This document shows positions 24,996 through 33,807 of a stretch of 46,355 bases of DNA, one piece after another. Below the pieces are notes generated by a model that had not been told where the DNA came from, did not search any database, and saw only the letters and a list, made by a program, of their open reading frames with translations. Location: positions 1 through 46,355 of the forward strand of contig JBGSUL010000065.1 of the NCBI GenBank assembly GCA_041736155.1, in the 5' to 3' direction. This DNA is from JANPLN01 sp041736155. Its GTDB lineage: Bacteria; Bdellovibrionota; Bdellovibrionia; Bdellovibrionales; JAGQZY01. The translations under genes and the position numbers were made by a program. Position 1 is the stretch's first letter. Every line of letters begins with the position of its first letter.

Positions 24996-27900
24996 TTGAG
25001 AATCAAAAAATTAGAACTCGTTGGATTTAAGTCGTTCAAGGATCGAACCGTTATTCATTTCGACGCCGGAATTACAGGCGTTGTCGGACCCAACGGTTGC
25101 GGAAAATCGAATATTGTCGATGCTCTTGTGTGGGTCATGGGTGAGATGTCAGCCAAGCACTTGCGTGGATCGAGCATGGAAGATGTGATTTTTGCGGGAG
25201 CGGAAGGTTATGCCCCTGTCGGTATGGCCGAAGTGTCTTTGACACTGGAGAACGACGGTGGTCCTTTCCCAATTAAATATCTCAATCACAGCGAAATCAT
25301 GGTCACGCGTCGTCTGCATCGTTCCGGCGAGTCGGAATATTTGATCAATAAAGAAGGCGCACGCCTTCGCGATGTTCAAGAAATTTTTATGGATACCGGA
25401 GCTGGTGCTAAAGGCTTCAGTATTATTGAGCAGGGAGCGATTGGTAAAATCGTGACCGCCAAACCCGAAGAGCGTCGCACGCTGATTGAAGAAGCGGCCG
25501 GAATTACGAAATTTAAAGTTCGTAAACGCGAATCGCAAAGAAAATTGGAATCCACCGAAGGCAATCTGGTTCGTTTGCAAGATATCATCGGAGAATTAAA
25601 ACGCCAGTTGGAGAGCTTGCAGCGCCAAGCCCAACGTGCGGAACGCTATCGTAAAATCAAGCTCGAGGTAGAAGCTTTAGAATTGTGGATGGGCTCGAAA
25701 GAGTTTCATGATCTCAAAGTAAGAACCACAACGGCCGAACAAACCTATGCGGAGGCCCGCGATAAAGAATTGGCCTCTACCAGTCAAATGGGACAGATGG
25801 AATCCACTGTGCAGACGCTCAAGGCGGACATTGCTGAGCTCGAGAGACAAACGCTCATGAAGCAACAAGCGAACAAGGATCTCAACGATACCATTCGTCT
25901 TAAGGAAAAATTAGTTCAAGAACTTCATTTTGAAATTGAACAAGCTAAACGCAACAAAGAGATGACGGGATCACTTACGCAAGAGAACCGCGCTCGTCGT
26001 GACATCTTGGCTCGTGATTTAGCGGCCGTGAATGACCGTTTGATTGTCTTAACCAATAAGGCCGAGAGTCTTCATGCTGAGTTTATCGATAAAAAATCGC
26101 AATATGATCAGTTTGAGCAAAACATTCTAGCTGTGGATCAGCGTCTTACACAGACGCGCAAAGAACTGCTGACCATGATGCAAGCAGAAACGACCATGGA
26201 TGCGCGGGTTTTGAATCTGCAAGAGGTGATTGAATCCCTGATGCAAGAGGAAGTGGAAGCACAAGCGCTGCAACAAGAATTGGCCCTGCAAAAACAAAAT
26301 ATCGATAAAAACTTTAAGCGCGTGAGCGAAGCGTTTGAAAAAGAGCGCCAGTTGCAATTGTCGGTCATGAACGACGTCGAAACTTTACTAATTAATAAAA
26401 ATCATCTCGGACAAGATCTCGAGCATCGCACACGCGAATTGAATGAATACAAAGACCGCATGAACGAAGTGGCTTCGCGTCTCTATGGTTTGGAAGATCT
26501 TCAGAACAACTTTGAAGGTTTCCAAGAGGGCGTAAAATCTGTCATGCTTTGGCAACGACAACAGTTAGAGTCAGTACCGGCTTCAGAGCGTGAAAATGCG
26601 CAAAAATTTATTCCTGTGGCAGATGTGGTGGAAGTTCCACCACAGTACGAACTCGCTATGGAAGCGGCTTTGGGACCTCGTTTGCAATTGGTTCTGAGTG
26701 CGGACCCAAAAGAGTCTGTTTCGGCTATCGATTATCTGAAAGAAAAGAAAAATGGTCGTTCCAGCTTTTTCTCCGGTGGCTTGCAGACGGTTGAAACCAC
26801 AGACATCGAGCCATTGCGCGCTGATAAACGTGTGAAAGCGCTTTTAAAAGATGTGGCAAAACTTCCCGAGAAACATCGTGAAGTGGTTGAACACATTTTG
26901 GATCGTGTGGCGATTGTCGAATCTTTGATGGATGGTCTAGAGCTTAAGAAAACTCACGCGGATTGGACTTTTGTTACGACCGATGGCGATGTGATCACAG
27001 CGGACGGGATTATCTCTGGGGGATCGAGCGAAGATGCGTCCAGCGGTGTTTTGAAACGCCAACGCGAAATCAAAGAACTCAAAACGTCTAAAGACGAATG
27101 GTCGAGCAAACTATCCTTGGCGCAAATGACTCTGAAAAAAGTCGAAGAGAGTTATAAGAAGATCTCAGAAGACTTAGAAAAAGCTCAGCGCGACCAGACC
27201 GAAAAAGAAATCGCTGTGGCGGCTCTCAAAAAAGACATGGAACGCGCGGACCAAGAGTTAAAAAACTCAAATACGGCGAGCGAGCGCCAACAGCAAGACG
27301 TTGATAAGGTGACTTTTAAGCTTTCCGAAAAACGCGAAGAGCTTGACCGCTTCCAAATGCAATTGACTGACTTGCGTGAAAAGAAAATGGCTTTGGAGCA
27401 AGAATCCGAAGAACTCAGCAGTAAATTGGCCAATGCCAAGACCGATGTGCAATCTCTGCAAGCGGAAGTGACTCGTTTACAAGTGGACGATGCGAAGACG
27501 ACACAAGAAAAAGAAGGCGTTCAGCGTGAATACAATATGCTGAAGATTTCTTTAGACGATGTGGAAGAGCGTTTAAGCCGCATGAGCGAAGAGACTGAAA
27601 AGAACAGCGAGTTTGTCAGCCAAAACCAAATGCTTCTGGAAGAGCGTAAAATCGAATTGGAAGTGATGATTCGTAAAGCTCAAGAGGAAGAAGAGATGGT
27701 GGCTCATGTTCGTGATGCTTACGAGCAAAAAGCGGCAGAGCTTGATCAATATCAAGAAGACTACTCGGCGTACCTCACTAACAAGAGCCAATTGCAAGCC
27801 ACGATGAACGAGGCGCAGTTGCAATTAGAACAAGCGCAAATGAAAGAGACAAATTTGGTGGCGCAAATTCGTGAGCGGTATCAAGTTGAACTGGCCGATG

Positions 27901-28604
27901 TGTACACGCAGCACATGCACAAAGAGTTCTCTTATGAAAATCCGCAAAGCGAACTGAAAGATCTCAAAGACAAAATCCATAAAATCGGTGAGGTCAATCT
28001 TTCGGCCATCGAAGAGTACGACGAGATTTCGGGTCGTTACGCTTTCTTGAGCAAACAGTACGAAGATCTCATGGATGCCAAAGAGCAGTTAAAAAAGGTC
28101 ATCGACCGTATCAATCGTATTTGCTCGCGTCGTTTTAAAGAGACTTACGAAGCCGTGAATGAACGTTTCCAAAAAGTTTTCCCTGTGTTATTCGGTGGGG
28201 GAGAAGCCAAGCTGATCCTGATCGAAGATACAGAAAAAGGCGAAATGGGCTTGGACATCGTTTCTCGTCCTCCGGGCAAAAAGCTACAGAGCGTATCGCT
28301 GCTTTCCGGCGGCGAAAAAGCTCTCACTGCGGTGTCATTGATATTCTCCATCTTCCTGGTGAAGCCATCTCCTTACTGTTTACTGGATGAGGTGGATGCA
28401 CCACTGGATGACGCCAACGTTATGCGCTTTAACGAACTTGTTAAGGAAATGGCGAAACGCAGTCAGATCATCGTTGTGACCCACAATAAGTACACGATGG
28501 AAATCGCCGAAAAACTTTACGGTGTGACCATGGAAGAAAAAGGGGTTTCCAAGATGGTTTCTGTGGATTTAAATTCCCGCCCAGAATTCGCCGCGACGAT
28601 GTAA
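24996..28604 (+). CDS. smc: Chromosome segregation protein SMC
   Basis: A 1202-residue SMC ATPase: Walker A GPNGCGKS (31-38), two long coiled coils, a glycine-rich hinge near residues 520-660, the ABC signature LLSGGEKALTAVSL, and Walker B YCLLDEVDAPLDD. It forms the bacterial condensin with ScpA and ScpB, which are not in this window. The TTG start at 24996, with GGGGA upstream, gives the normal N-terminus MRIKKLELVGFKSF; the longer frame to the left lies within ppdK. Full length and intact. A lipoprotein gene follows after 13 nt. Confidence 0.97.
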   Translation: MRIKKLELVGFKSFKDRTVIHFDAGITGVVGPNGCGKSNIVDALVWVMGEMSAKHLRGSSMEDVIFAGAEGYAPVGMAEVSLTLENDGGPFPIKYLNHSEIMVTRRLHRSGESEYLINKEGARLRDVQEIFMDTGAGAKGFSIIEQGAIGKIVTAKPEERRTLIEEAAGITKFKVRKRESQRKLESTEGNLVRLQDIIGELKRQLESLQRQAQRAERYRKIKLEVEALELWMGSKEFHDLKVRTTTAEQTYAEARDKELASTSQMGQMESTVQTLKADIAELERQTLMKQQANKDLNDTIRLKEKLVQELHFEIEQAKRNKEMTGSLTQENRARRDILARDLAAVNDRLIVLTNKAESLHAEFIDKKSQYDQFEQNILAVDQRLTQTRKELLTMMQAETTMDARVLNLQEVIESLMQEEVEAQALQQELALQKQNIDKNFKRVSEAFEKERQLQLSVMNDVETLLINKNHLGQDLEHRTRELNEYKDRMNEVASRLYGLEDLQNNFEGFQEGVKSVMLWQRQQLESVPASERENAQKFIPVADVVEVPPQYELAMEAALGPRLQLVLSADPKESVSAIDYLKEKKNGRSSFFSGGLQTVETTDIEPLRADKRVKALLKDVAKLPEKHREVVEHILDRVAIVESLMDGLELKKTHADWTFVTTDGDVITADGIISGGSSEDASSGVLKRQREIKELKTSKDEWSSKLSLAQMTLKKVEESYKKISEDLEKAQRDQTEKEIAVAALKKDMERADQELKNSNTASERQQQDVDKVTFKLSEKREELDRFQMQLTDLREKKMALEQESEELSSKLANAKTDVQSLQAEVTRLQVDDAKTTQEKEGVQREYNMLKISLDDVEERLSRMSEETEKNSEFVSQNQMLLEERKIELEVMIRKAQEEEEMVAHVRDAYEQKAAELDQYQEDYSAYLTNKSQLQATMNEAQLQLEQAQMKETNLVAQIRERYQVELADVYTQHMHKEFSYENPQSELKDLKDKIHKIGEVNLSAIEEYDEISGRYAFLSKQYEDLMDAKEQLKKVIDRINRICSRRFKETYEAVNERFQKVFPVLFGGGEAKLILIEDTEKGEMGLDIVSRPPGKKLQSVSLLSGGEKALTAVSLIFSIFLVKPSPYCLLDEVDAPLDDANVMRFNELVKEMAKRSQIIVVTHNKYTMEIAEKLYGVTMEEKGVSKMVSVDLNSRPEFAATM

Positions 28605-28617
28605 CTAGGAGTACAGA

Positions 28618-29115
28618 ATGTTTCGCTATTCCCTAATAGTAGCTTTGATATTCTGTACCGGCTGTGCGACTCATTATAAGGGGCCGCCACCCAATTTTGC
28701 TTTGCAAGGCGCTGAGGCAGAGAAAGAAATCGAAAAATTCTCAATCAACCGTTGGACTTCAGGTTCTGATGTTTTTGATATGCCTGGGATGAGTCCTGGG
28801 CCGACAATTTATTGGAAAGATTTTATGATGCCTATCGTAGAGTCTGTGTCGCCAGAAGGTTCGCAAAGACTTAAACGAGTGAAATACATTCAATACGCCA
28901 ATGTTTTCTTTTTAGTTGCGGCACTCGCTGTATTTATTGGCGATTCACATGATAATAATTTTGAAGTGCAGGAAGTGTATTACGGACTTTTAGGTTTGGC
29001 TGTGGCAAGTACTGTTTATGGCCATTACGAGGTGAACCAAAGTTTGAAACAATACAACCAAGACCTACGCGGAAAATTCACTCCCAAAGTCACTTTACTC
29101 AAGTTAGATTTCTAA
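28618..29115 (+). CDS. Lipoprotein with two C-terminal hydrophobic segments
   Basis: A 165-residue protein with a lipobox IFCTGC (Cys16), so it is predicted to be lipid-anchored. Two hydrophobic stretches follow in the second half (FFLVAALAVFIGD and YGLLGLAVASTVYG), unusual for a lipoprotein and suggesting hairpin insertion in the membrane. AGGAG lies 7 nt upstream of the ATG. I do not recognise the family. It lies only 13 nt after smc and may be on the same transcript. Confidence 0.75.
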   Translation: MFRYSLIVALIFCTGCATHYKGPPPNFALQGAEAEKEIEKFSINRWTSGSDVFDMPGMSPGPTIYWKDFMMPIVESVSPEGSQRLKRVKYIQYANVFFLVAALAVFIGDSHDNNFEVQEVYYGLLGLAVASTVYGHYEVNQSLKQYNQDLRGKFTPKVTLLKLDF

Positions 29116-29148
29116 GGGACTCATATAAATACAATTTGTTTTTTTTTC

Positions 29149-29182
29149 AAACCTCCATCTAATTTTCATTACATGGAGGTTT
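29149..29182 (+). promoter_or_regulatory. Hairpin enclosing the ribosome binding site of the next gene
   Basis: AAACCTCCAT (29149-29158) is the perfect reverse complement of ATGGAGGTTT (29173-29182), with a 14-nt loop. The GGAGG that serves the ATG at 29184 lies in the right arm and its anti-sequence CCTCC in the left arm. Translation could therefore be shut when folded, for instance as a thermosensor or protein-controlled switch (inference). Confidence 0.55.
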
Positions 29183-29183
29183 T

Positions 29184-29672
29184 ATGAAATTAATAGCAAT
29201 CTTAGGTTTATTTATCGTTTCCGCGTGTGCCACGCATCCACAGAAAAATCCAGAACAAGCTGGTCAACAGCCTTGGCAAAGAACTGTGGCTCAGTTGGGT
29301 GCAATTAGCACGTCAAATGCAGTTTCGAGAGCAAGTTCACGAAGAGCAAGTTTAACGTCGGTTGATATAGAGGTAGATATTCAAAATTGTGCGAATGGAT
29401 GTGCTTTTGTTTTAAAAAATAAAAATGCACATGTCTTATGGCCAAATTTAGAGAATCTTTTGACGTCAACATCGTTATTTGTATCATTAAATCAAAATGC
29501 TACGAGCAGCAGTGCCCTTTATATTGTCACGGCTCCTGCTCACATTGTTATTGTGCCTGGACCTAGCGGCAATTTTACCGAGGAAATGGCAAAGTTTGTT
29601 GCTAACAATTCTGAGCGTGTGAGCCTCAATGGCACCAAGTTGAAATTTATTGGGGTTCCTGTCATCCAATAA
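29184..29672 (+). CDS. Small lipoprotein of unknown function
   Basis: A 162-residue protein with a lipobox IVSAC (Cys15). The mature part is serine- and asparagine-rich, with a central pair of cysteines in IQNCANGCAF and a beta-rich C-terminal half. No family is recognised. GGAGG lies 4-5 nt before the ATG but is inside a 10-bp hairpin, so expression may be controlled at translation. The 76 nt after the stop contain a 7-bp hairpin (TTCTTGT / ACAAGAA, 29703-29725) without a T run. Confidence 0.7.
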   Translation: MKLIAILGLFIVSACATHPQKNPEQAGQQPWQRTVAQLGAISTSNAVSRASSRRASLTSVDIEVDIQNCANGCAFVLKNKNAHVLWPNLENLLTSTSLFVSLNQNATSSSALYIVTAPAHIVIVPGPSGNFTEEMAKFVANNSERVSLNGTKLKFIGVPVIQ

Positions 29673-29748
29673 AAATAAATAACATCCGTAGCCATGTCTT
29701 GTTTCTTGTCACGATATAACAAGAATCAGGCTTGGCTCCGAACATAGA

Positions 29749-30495
29749 CTAATTATTCGGGCGGGCACGAGGGCGAAAGGTCGCGCTCGGGGCTTCTGTC
29801 TTTCCTACCAGATTGGTGGGACGTGCGCGTGGGCGAACATTTTCCGTCTCAATCAAAGAATCTATAGGAGCTAGGGTTGCTTGGCCTTCGTCAAAAATTT
29901 CCTGTGCTGTTAAAGTCCCGTTGCAAATTCTCTCGGCACGATATTTTTGTGGTGAGGCGTAACGTAAGTAATTGGTGGCGCACTCACACTCCGCTTCTTG
30001 GCGCCCAGGAGTGTTGTCAATGACATCATAACGAACATCAGTGGATAAAATACGCTCGCCATGCATTTGCGAATGCTCACGAACTAAATCATAAAGAAAT
30101 TTGGCATCGGCTTTTTGTAGGCGAATGCAAGAGCCAGAGTGTTTAGAAATATCGCCGATGTGTGTTCCTACGCCGCGGGCTTCATCAAAACTCACAAAGT
30201 ATTCAAGTCCATGGGAAAAAGCTTCAGAGTAACGACTGCGCTGAACTACTTGGGGAATCAGATTGGTTCCCGTCGTTGTAAAAGAGCAGTAGCGAACTTT
30301 CCCGTGGGGGCTATTGTAAGTTTGTTCCAGATTGCGCCCACCAGATAAAGGGAAACAGTGAGTTTCTTGTCCGTCCAAATATACACAGCCTCGCTGGATT
30401 CCACGTGTGATGTCGAGCACGACACGCACAGAAGGAGGAGTCGGCTCGTCGGCCAACGAAAACAACACGATAAGTACTAAACTGATGAGATTCAT
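29749..30495 (-). CDS. Secreted L,D-transpeptidase-like protein (divergent YkuD motif)
   Basis: A 248-residue protein with a short signal peptide (MNLISLVLIVLFSLA). The region GTHIGDISKHSGSCIRLQKADAKFLYDLV matches the YkuD catalytic segment (usually SHGCIRL followed by DAxxLY); the cysteine and CIRL are kept, but the normal S-H-G-C order is altered to H-S-G-S-C. These enzymes make or edit 3-3 peptidoglycan cross-links or attach groups to it. The C-terminus has a repeated RPRARP motif that is basic and proline-rich. GGGAGA precedes the ATG within a small hairpin. Activity is uncertain because of the altered motif. Confidence 0.72.
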   Translation of the reverse strand: MNLISLVLIVLFSLADEPTPPSVRVVLDITRGIQRGCVYLDGQETHCFPLSGGRNLEQTYNSPHGKVRYCSFTTTGTNLIPQVVQRSRYSEAFSHGLEYFVSFDEARGVGTHIGDISKHSGSCIRLQKADAKFLYDLVREHSQMHGERILSTDVRYDVIDNTPGRQEAECECATNYLRYASPQKYRAERICNGTLTAQEIFDEGQATLAPIDSLIETENVRPRARPTNLVGKTEAPSATFRPRARPNN

Positions 30496-30498
30496 AGA

Positions 30499-30514
30499 TT
30501 CTCCCTACGGAGAA
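30499..30514 (-). promoter_or_regulatory. Short hairpin enclosing a ribosome binding site
   Basis: On the minus strand TTCTCC-GTAG-GGAGAA forms a perfect 6-bp stem with a tetraloop, ending three bases before the ATG at 30495. The binding site GGGAG is in the loop edge and right arm. It is weaker than the 29149 hairpin but of the same kind. Confidence 0.4.
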
Positions 30515-30620
30515 CTCTAATACAAATAGAGTGCCAACTCAGGCAAGTGTATAATTTTTATTCAGCGAGAAAGAGATTGAGGCTCTTGCCAGCTGTCAGT
30601 AGTTAATAGGAGTGGAACAA

Positions 30621-31994
30621 TTGCCAGGGATGAATGATATTTACACATTAAGACACGGGCTTCTCGCTTTTATGGCGCGGGCGGCGCTTTTGGAAAAAGC
30701 GCAAAAAACTGTGGATATTCAGTATTACATTTGGCGTAGAGATTTATCTGGCATGTCGATGATGCGTTTGGTGTTGGCCACAGCACAAAGAGGCGTCAAG
30801 GTTCGTTTGCTGATCGACGATAACAACAGCAAACAAATCATTCCTCACTTAAATTATTTGGCCCTTCATCCTCTGATTGAAGTAAAAATCTTTAATCCCG
30901 GCTCTTGGAGAAAATGGCGTTGGCTCAACTACATCACAGATTTTTCCATGGCCAATCGGCGCATGCATAACAAATCCCTCATCATGGATAACCAAGCCGC
31001 GGTTGTAGGTGGACGTAATATCGGCGATGAATATTTTGAAGCCAGTGAAGGGACCTCGTTTGTTGATCTCGATGTGGTTGTCAAAGGAAAGACGGTTGAG
31101 GAAATGACATCGTCCTTTCAAATTTATTGGGACAGTGAATGGGCCAAGCCGTTAGCGGTGGTGGATCCTGTCAATGGAGAGACGGCCACTCGTGTTTGGG
31201 AAAAAGATACAGCTCTTCTTTTACACTCCCAAAGAGCGCAACAGTATCAAGAGATGATTCTTGAAGCTTTGGATTTTTTTCTTAAAGAAAAACCGATTTC
31301 AGGCATTGTACATTTTCTTGCCGATCCACCAGAAAAAATGGAGACCCAACGTCGCTCCACGTTTGGAATTCTTAGCGAAATCATGCGCCAATTTGGCGAA
31401 GCAAAAAAACAACTTTTTCTTGTCTCGCCCTATTTCGTTCCAGGAAAAAGGGGAACAGAGCAAATAGCTGCCTTGGCCCGCAAAGGGGTGCGTGTGGCCG
31501 TATTGACCAACTCCCTCTCGGCGACGGACGTGCCCGCCGTGCATGCTGGTTATCGAAAAAGGCGCAAAACTCTTCTTAGGGCTGGTGTGGAAATTTTTGA
31601 AATCATGTCTCTATCGGATTATCCAAAAAAATTTTCTTTCCGTAAAACTTTTAAAGTCAGCTCGCAAGCCAGTTTGCACGCAAAGACTTTCAGTATTGAT
31701 GACCAAAAGGTGTTTGTCGGTTCTTTTAATTTAGATCCTCGTTCCATGGCTATCAATACCGAGATGGGTGTGGTGATCGAAAGCGAAGAGCTCGCGCAAC
31801 AGATGCATGCGGCATTTATGGAGCATATACCTGAAAATTCCTACAGAGTATTTTTGGACGGCCGAGGGAAAGTGTGCTGGCGTTCTCTAGAATCAGGGCA
31901 AGAAAAAATATGGACCAAAGAGCCGGAATCCACATTTTCTCAGAGAGTGATAGTGGCCGTGATCTCGCGCCTTCCGGTAGAGTGGCTTCTGTAG
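30621..31994 (+). CDS. clsC: Phospholipase D-type cardiolipin synthase (ClsC-like)
   Basis: A 457-residue protein with two HKD motifs, HNKSLIMD followed by GGRNIGDEYF, and HAKTFSID followed by GSFNLDPRS. It follows E. coli ClsC (YmdC) along its whole length as I recall it, from DIQYYIWRRDLSG near the start to LPVEWLL at the very C-terminus. It is expected to transfer phosphatidyl groups to make cardiolipin. The start is uncertain: TTG at 30621 has AGGAG 8 nt upstream, while a GTG at 30612 overlaps that site and an ATG lies at 30630. ClsC has a partner YmdB in enterobacteria; none is seen here. Confidence 0.9.
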   Translation: MPGMNDIYTLRHGLLAFMARAALLEKAQKTVDIQYYIWRRDLSGMSMMRLVLATAQRGVKVRLLIDDNNSKQIIPHLNYLALHPLIEVKIFNPGSWRKWRWLNYITDFSMANRRMHNKSLIMDNQAAVVGGRNIGDEYFEASEGTSFVDLDVVVKGKTVEEMTSSFQIYWDSEWAKPLAVVDPVNGETATRVWEKDTALLLHSQRAQQYQEMILEALDFFLKEKPISGIVHFLADPPEKMETQRRSTFGILSEIMRQFGEAKKQLFLVSPYFVPGKRGTEQIAALARKGVRVAVLTNSLSATDVPAVHAGYRKRRKTLLRAGVEIFEIMSLSDYPKKFSFRKTFKVSSQASLHAKTFSIDDQKVFVGSFNLDPRSMAINTEMGVVIESEELAQQMHAAFMEHIPENSYRVFLDGRGKVCWRSLESGQEKIWTKEPESTFSQRVIVAVISRLPVEWLL

Positions 31995-32130
31995 ACAGGA
32001 CCTGTGCGGGTGTCTCATTTTTAGACAGCTGATAAACATCTTTTGGCAGTCTTGGCACAACGGTGCTCAAGTTCATTTAAACCTGCTTATAACGGCATAA
32101 ATCTTCCAATAAACGTTGTTGGGAGATTTT

Positions 32131-33666
32131 ATGATAAATAGATATAGAACTCAAAAATGGATACTTGGACTGGCTTTAATTGCTCTGCTTGGCTGTGGGT
32201 CTGACATGAGATCGTCAAACCAAGGGGCAGAATTGGCGTTTTCTGAAAGCACTGAGCTCGGTAAGCTGAGCTGGGATCATACGACGGACGCCGATGGCAA
32301 AGTGGAGCTGTCTTACGATTTAAAAATTCCATACGGACGGGTTTATTCGGTTTTATCAAACTCGCTCACATACCTCTTACCTCAGTTACAAACACCAGGG
32401 CAGGCCTATAATTCTTATGAAGTGCCCGTCGGTCGAATTGTCGATAACAGTTGGAAAGAAATGTATGTTTACAATGTAGAGAATTACGAAGGGGTGCAAA
32501 GTGGTTACACCATCACGGTTGACGCTTTCCAAGTCCCTGTGTGGCTGAGTCGCCAGACTCGCCAGGGAATTTATACGGAAGATAATTTAGATGCTAAAAG
32601 TGTTATACAAAAAACGTCTTCCGCAAAATGGGGCGACGATATCAGTTTACGTTGGACGCCACTCAATGGTTCCGCCAAGCTTGAAATGTGTATGAACATT
32701 CCAGGAGGAGCACTCACTGTTCCACAACGATCGATTCATGCACGTGCACGCAAAAAAACATGGTACGGTCAATTTTCTGTTTCCAGTGATTTCACGGTGA
32801 ACGCCGGTCGCATCGACTGGGATTTTGGTAGAGGCTGTTTTATGGCCTACCATATGAGTTTGCCAGATGGTCAGGATCTGTTGCAGATTTCGGCCACACA
32901 AGCGCCCTATCTTTCCAATGTAAAATACGCTGGCCTTACCGTGCGTATTGAAAATTGGCTTTTACGGTTAGTCGACAATATAATGGGCTGGTTTAATGCC
33001 TCTTTCCGCAAATCACTTATTAAAAAAGTGACCAATTCGGTAAATAATATCGCCGATCAAGATATCGAAAGTGGTAAATGGTTTTCTAAAATGTATTCCG
33101 ATCAAGTGCTCAATAGCTACGGACAAAAATTACAAGCCTCCCTACATAAGAGTACGCGTCGTATTGGTGCATTTCTTAATTCGGAGGATTTGCATAAATT
33201 GATTCAAGACAATTGCCGATTATTAAAATTTACTCACAGTGAAGTTTGGACGGCAAAACATCAAAAGTTTTGTGATGAGTTAGCAGAATCCATTGAACTT
33301 TCCATTGACCCAATGGCGGCTGATCCTGATTCGCAAGCGCTCGGCTGTTATGCGCGTTTTGCCAACGTCCGCTCCCAAGGTCAGTGGTGGGCCAAACAAT
33401 GTCATTTTGATGTGCGGTTCTCTATTAAAGTTTCAGTCGGTGTGAAAGATTATTTAGATGAAATTCACGATATCTTAAAAGCGCAAATTGCTAAAACGCG
33501 CATTCCCGAAGAGTGGAAAGCCCTCCTTAAAGAGAAAAAGGTGGACGAGTATCTCCTCAACCTCGCTCTCGAAGAGGCTGAAAAACGGGGATACAAAGAT
33601 ATGGATATCAATACCTTGCGCGCGCAATTACCCACATGGATCGAAGCCGTCAAAACCCGCTTGTAA
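32131..33666 (+). CDS. Large lipoprotein of unknown function
   Basis: A 511-residue protein with a lipobox ALLGCG (Cys near residue 22), preceded by a good GGGAG site; an in-frame start at 32116 is less likely. The N-terminal half is rich in beta-type sequence with many Y and W residues, and the C-terminal third is helical and charged. Four to five cysteines lie in the mature chain. No known family is recognised. The stop codon falls within the left arm of the 88-nt palindrome. The 136 nt before it, after clsC, hold only a weak 5-bp hairpin at 32011-32027. Confidence 0.75.
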   Translation: MINRYRTQKWILGLALIALLGCGSDMRSSNQGAELAFSESTELGKLSWDHTTDADGKVELSYDLKIPYGRVYSVLSNSLTYLLPQLQTPGQAYNSYEVPVGRIVDNSWKEMYVYNVENYEGVQSGYTITVDAFQVPVWLSRQTRQGIYTEDNLDAKSVIQKTSSAKWGDDISLRWTPLNGSAKLEMCMNIPGGALTVPQRSIHARARKKTWYGQFSVSSDFTVNAGRIDWDFGRGCFMAYHMSLPDGQDLLQISATQAPYLSNVKYAGLTVRIENWLLRLVDNIMGWFNASFRKSLIKKVTNSVNNIADQDIESGKWFSKMYSDQVLNSYGQKLQASLHKSTRRIGAFLNSEDLHKLIQDNCRLLKFTHSEVWTAKHQKFCDELAESIELSIDPMAADPDSQALGCYARFANVRSQGQWWAKQCHFDVRFSIKVSVGVKDYLDEIHDILKAQIAKTRIPEEWKALLKEKKVDEYLLNLALEEAEKRGYKDMDINTLRAQLPTWIEAVKTRL

Positions 33667-33750
33667 AAAGGTACGCCGATACTTTTTGCGACCGACCGCA
33701 TAATTTATATTATGCGGTCGGTCGCAAAAAGTATCGGCGTACCTTTTTAC
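33663..33750. terminator. 88-nt perfect palindrome (42-bp stem, 4-nt loop)
   Basis: Arms 33663-33704 and 33709-33750 are perfect reverse complements over 42 bp, with loop TTAT. The left arm starts at the last base of the final sense codon and includes the stop codon. A T-rich run (ending ACACTTTTTT) follows. It would act as a very strong terminator before ftsY, but it is far longer than needed and could equally be a palindromic mobile remnant. Confidence 0.7.
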
Positions 33751-33770
33751 ACTTTTTTCTAGGAAGGTGC

Positions 33771-33799
33771 TTGGTGCCTTTCGAGTGAATGGGTATAAG
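33771..33799 (+). promoter_or_regulatory. Candidate promoter of ftsY (near-leaderless)
   Basis: TTGGTG and TATAAG are 17 nt apart; the -10 ends 8 nt before the ATG at 33808, so transcription should begin within about two bases of the start codon. No Shine-Dalgarno site is present. Confidence 0.45.
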
Positions 33800-33807
33800 A
33801 CCCATCT

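Noticed and set aside
24996..28604. Many antisense open frames within smc and ppdK
   Set aside because: They are shadows of strongly coding sequence and lack starts with binding sites or recognisable domains.
29138..29148. T run before the 29184 gene as an intrinsic terminator
   Set aside because: No GC-rich stem precedes it; the hairpin lies after the T run and involves the binding site.
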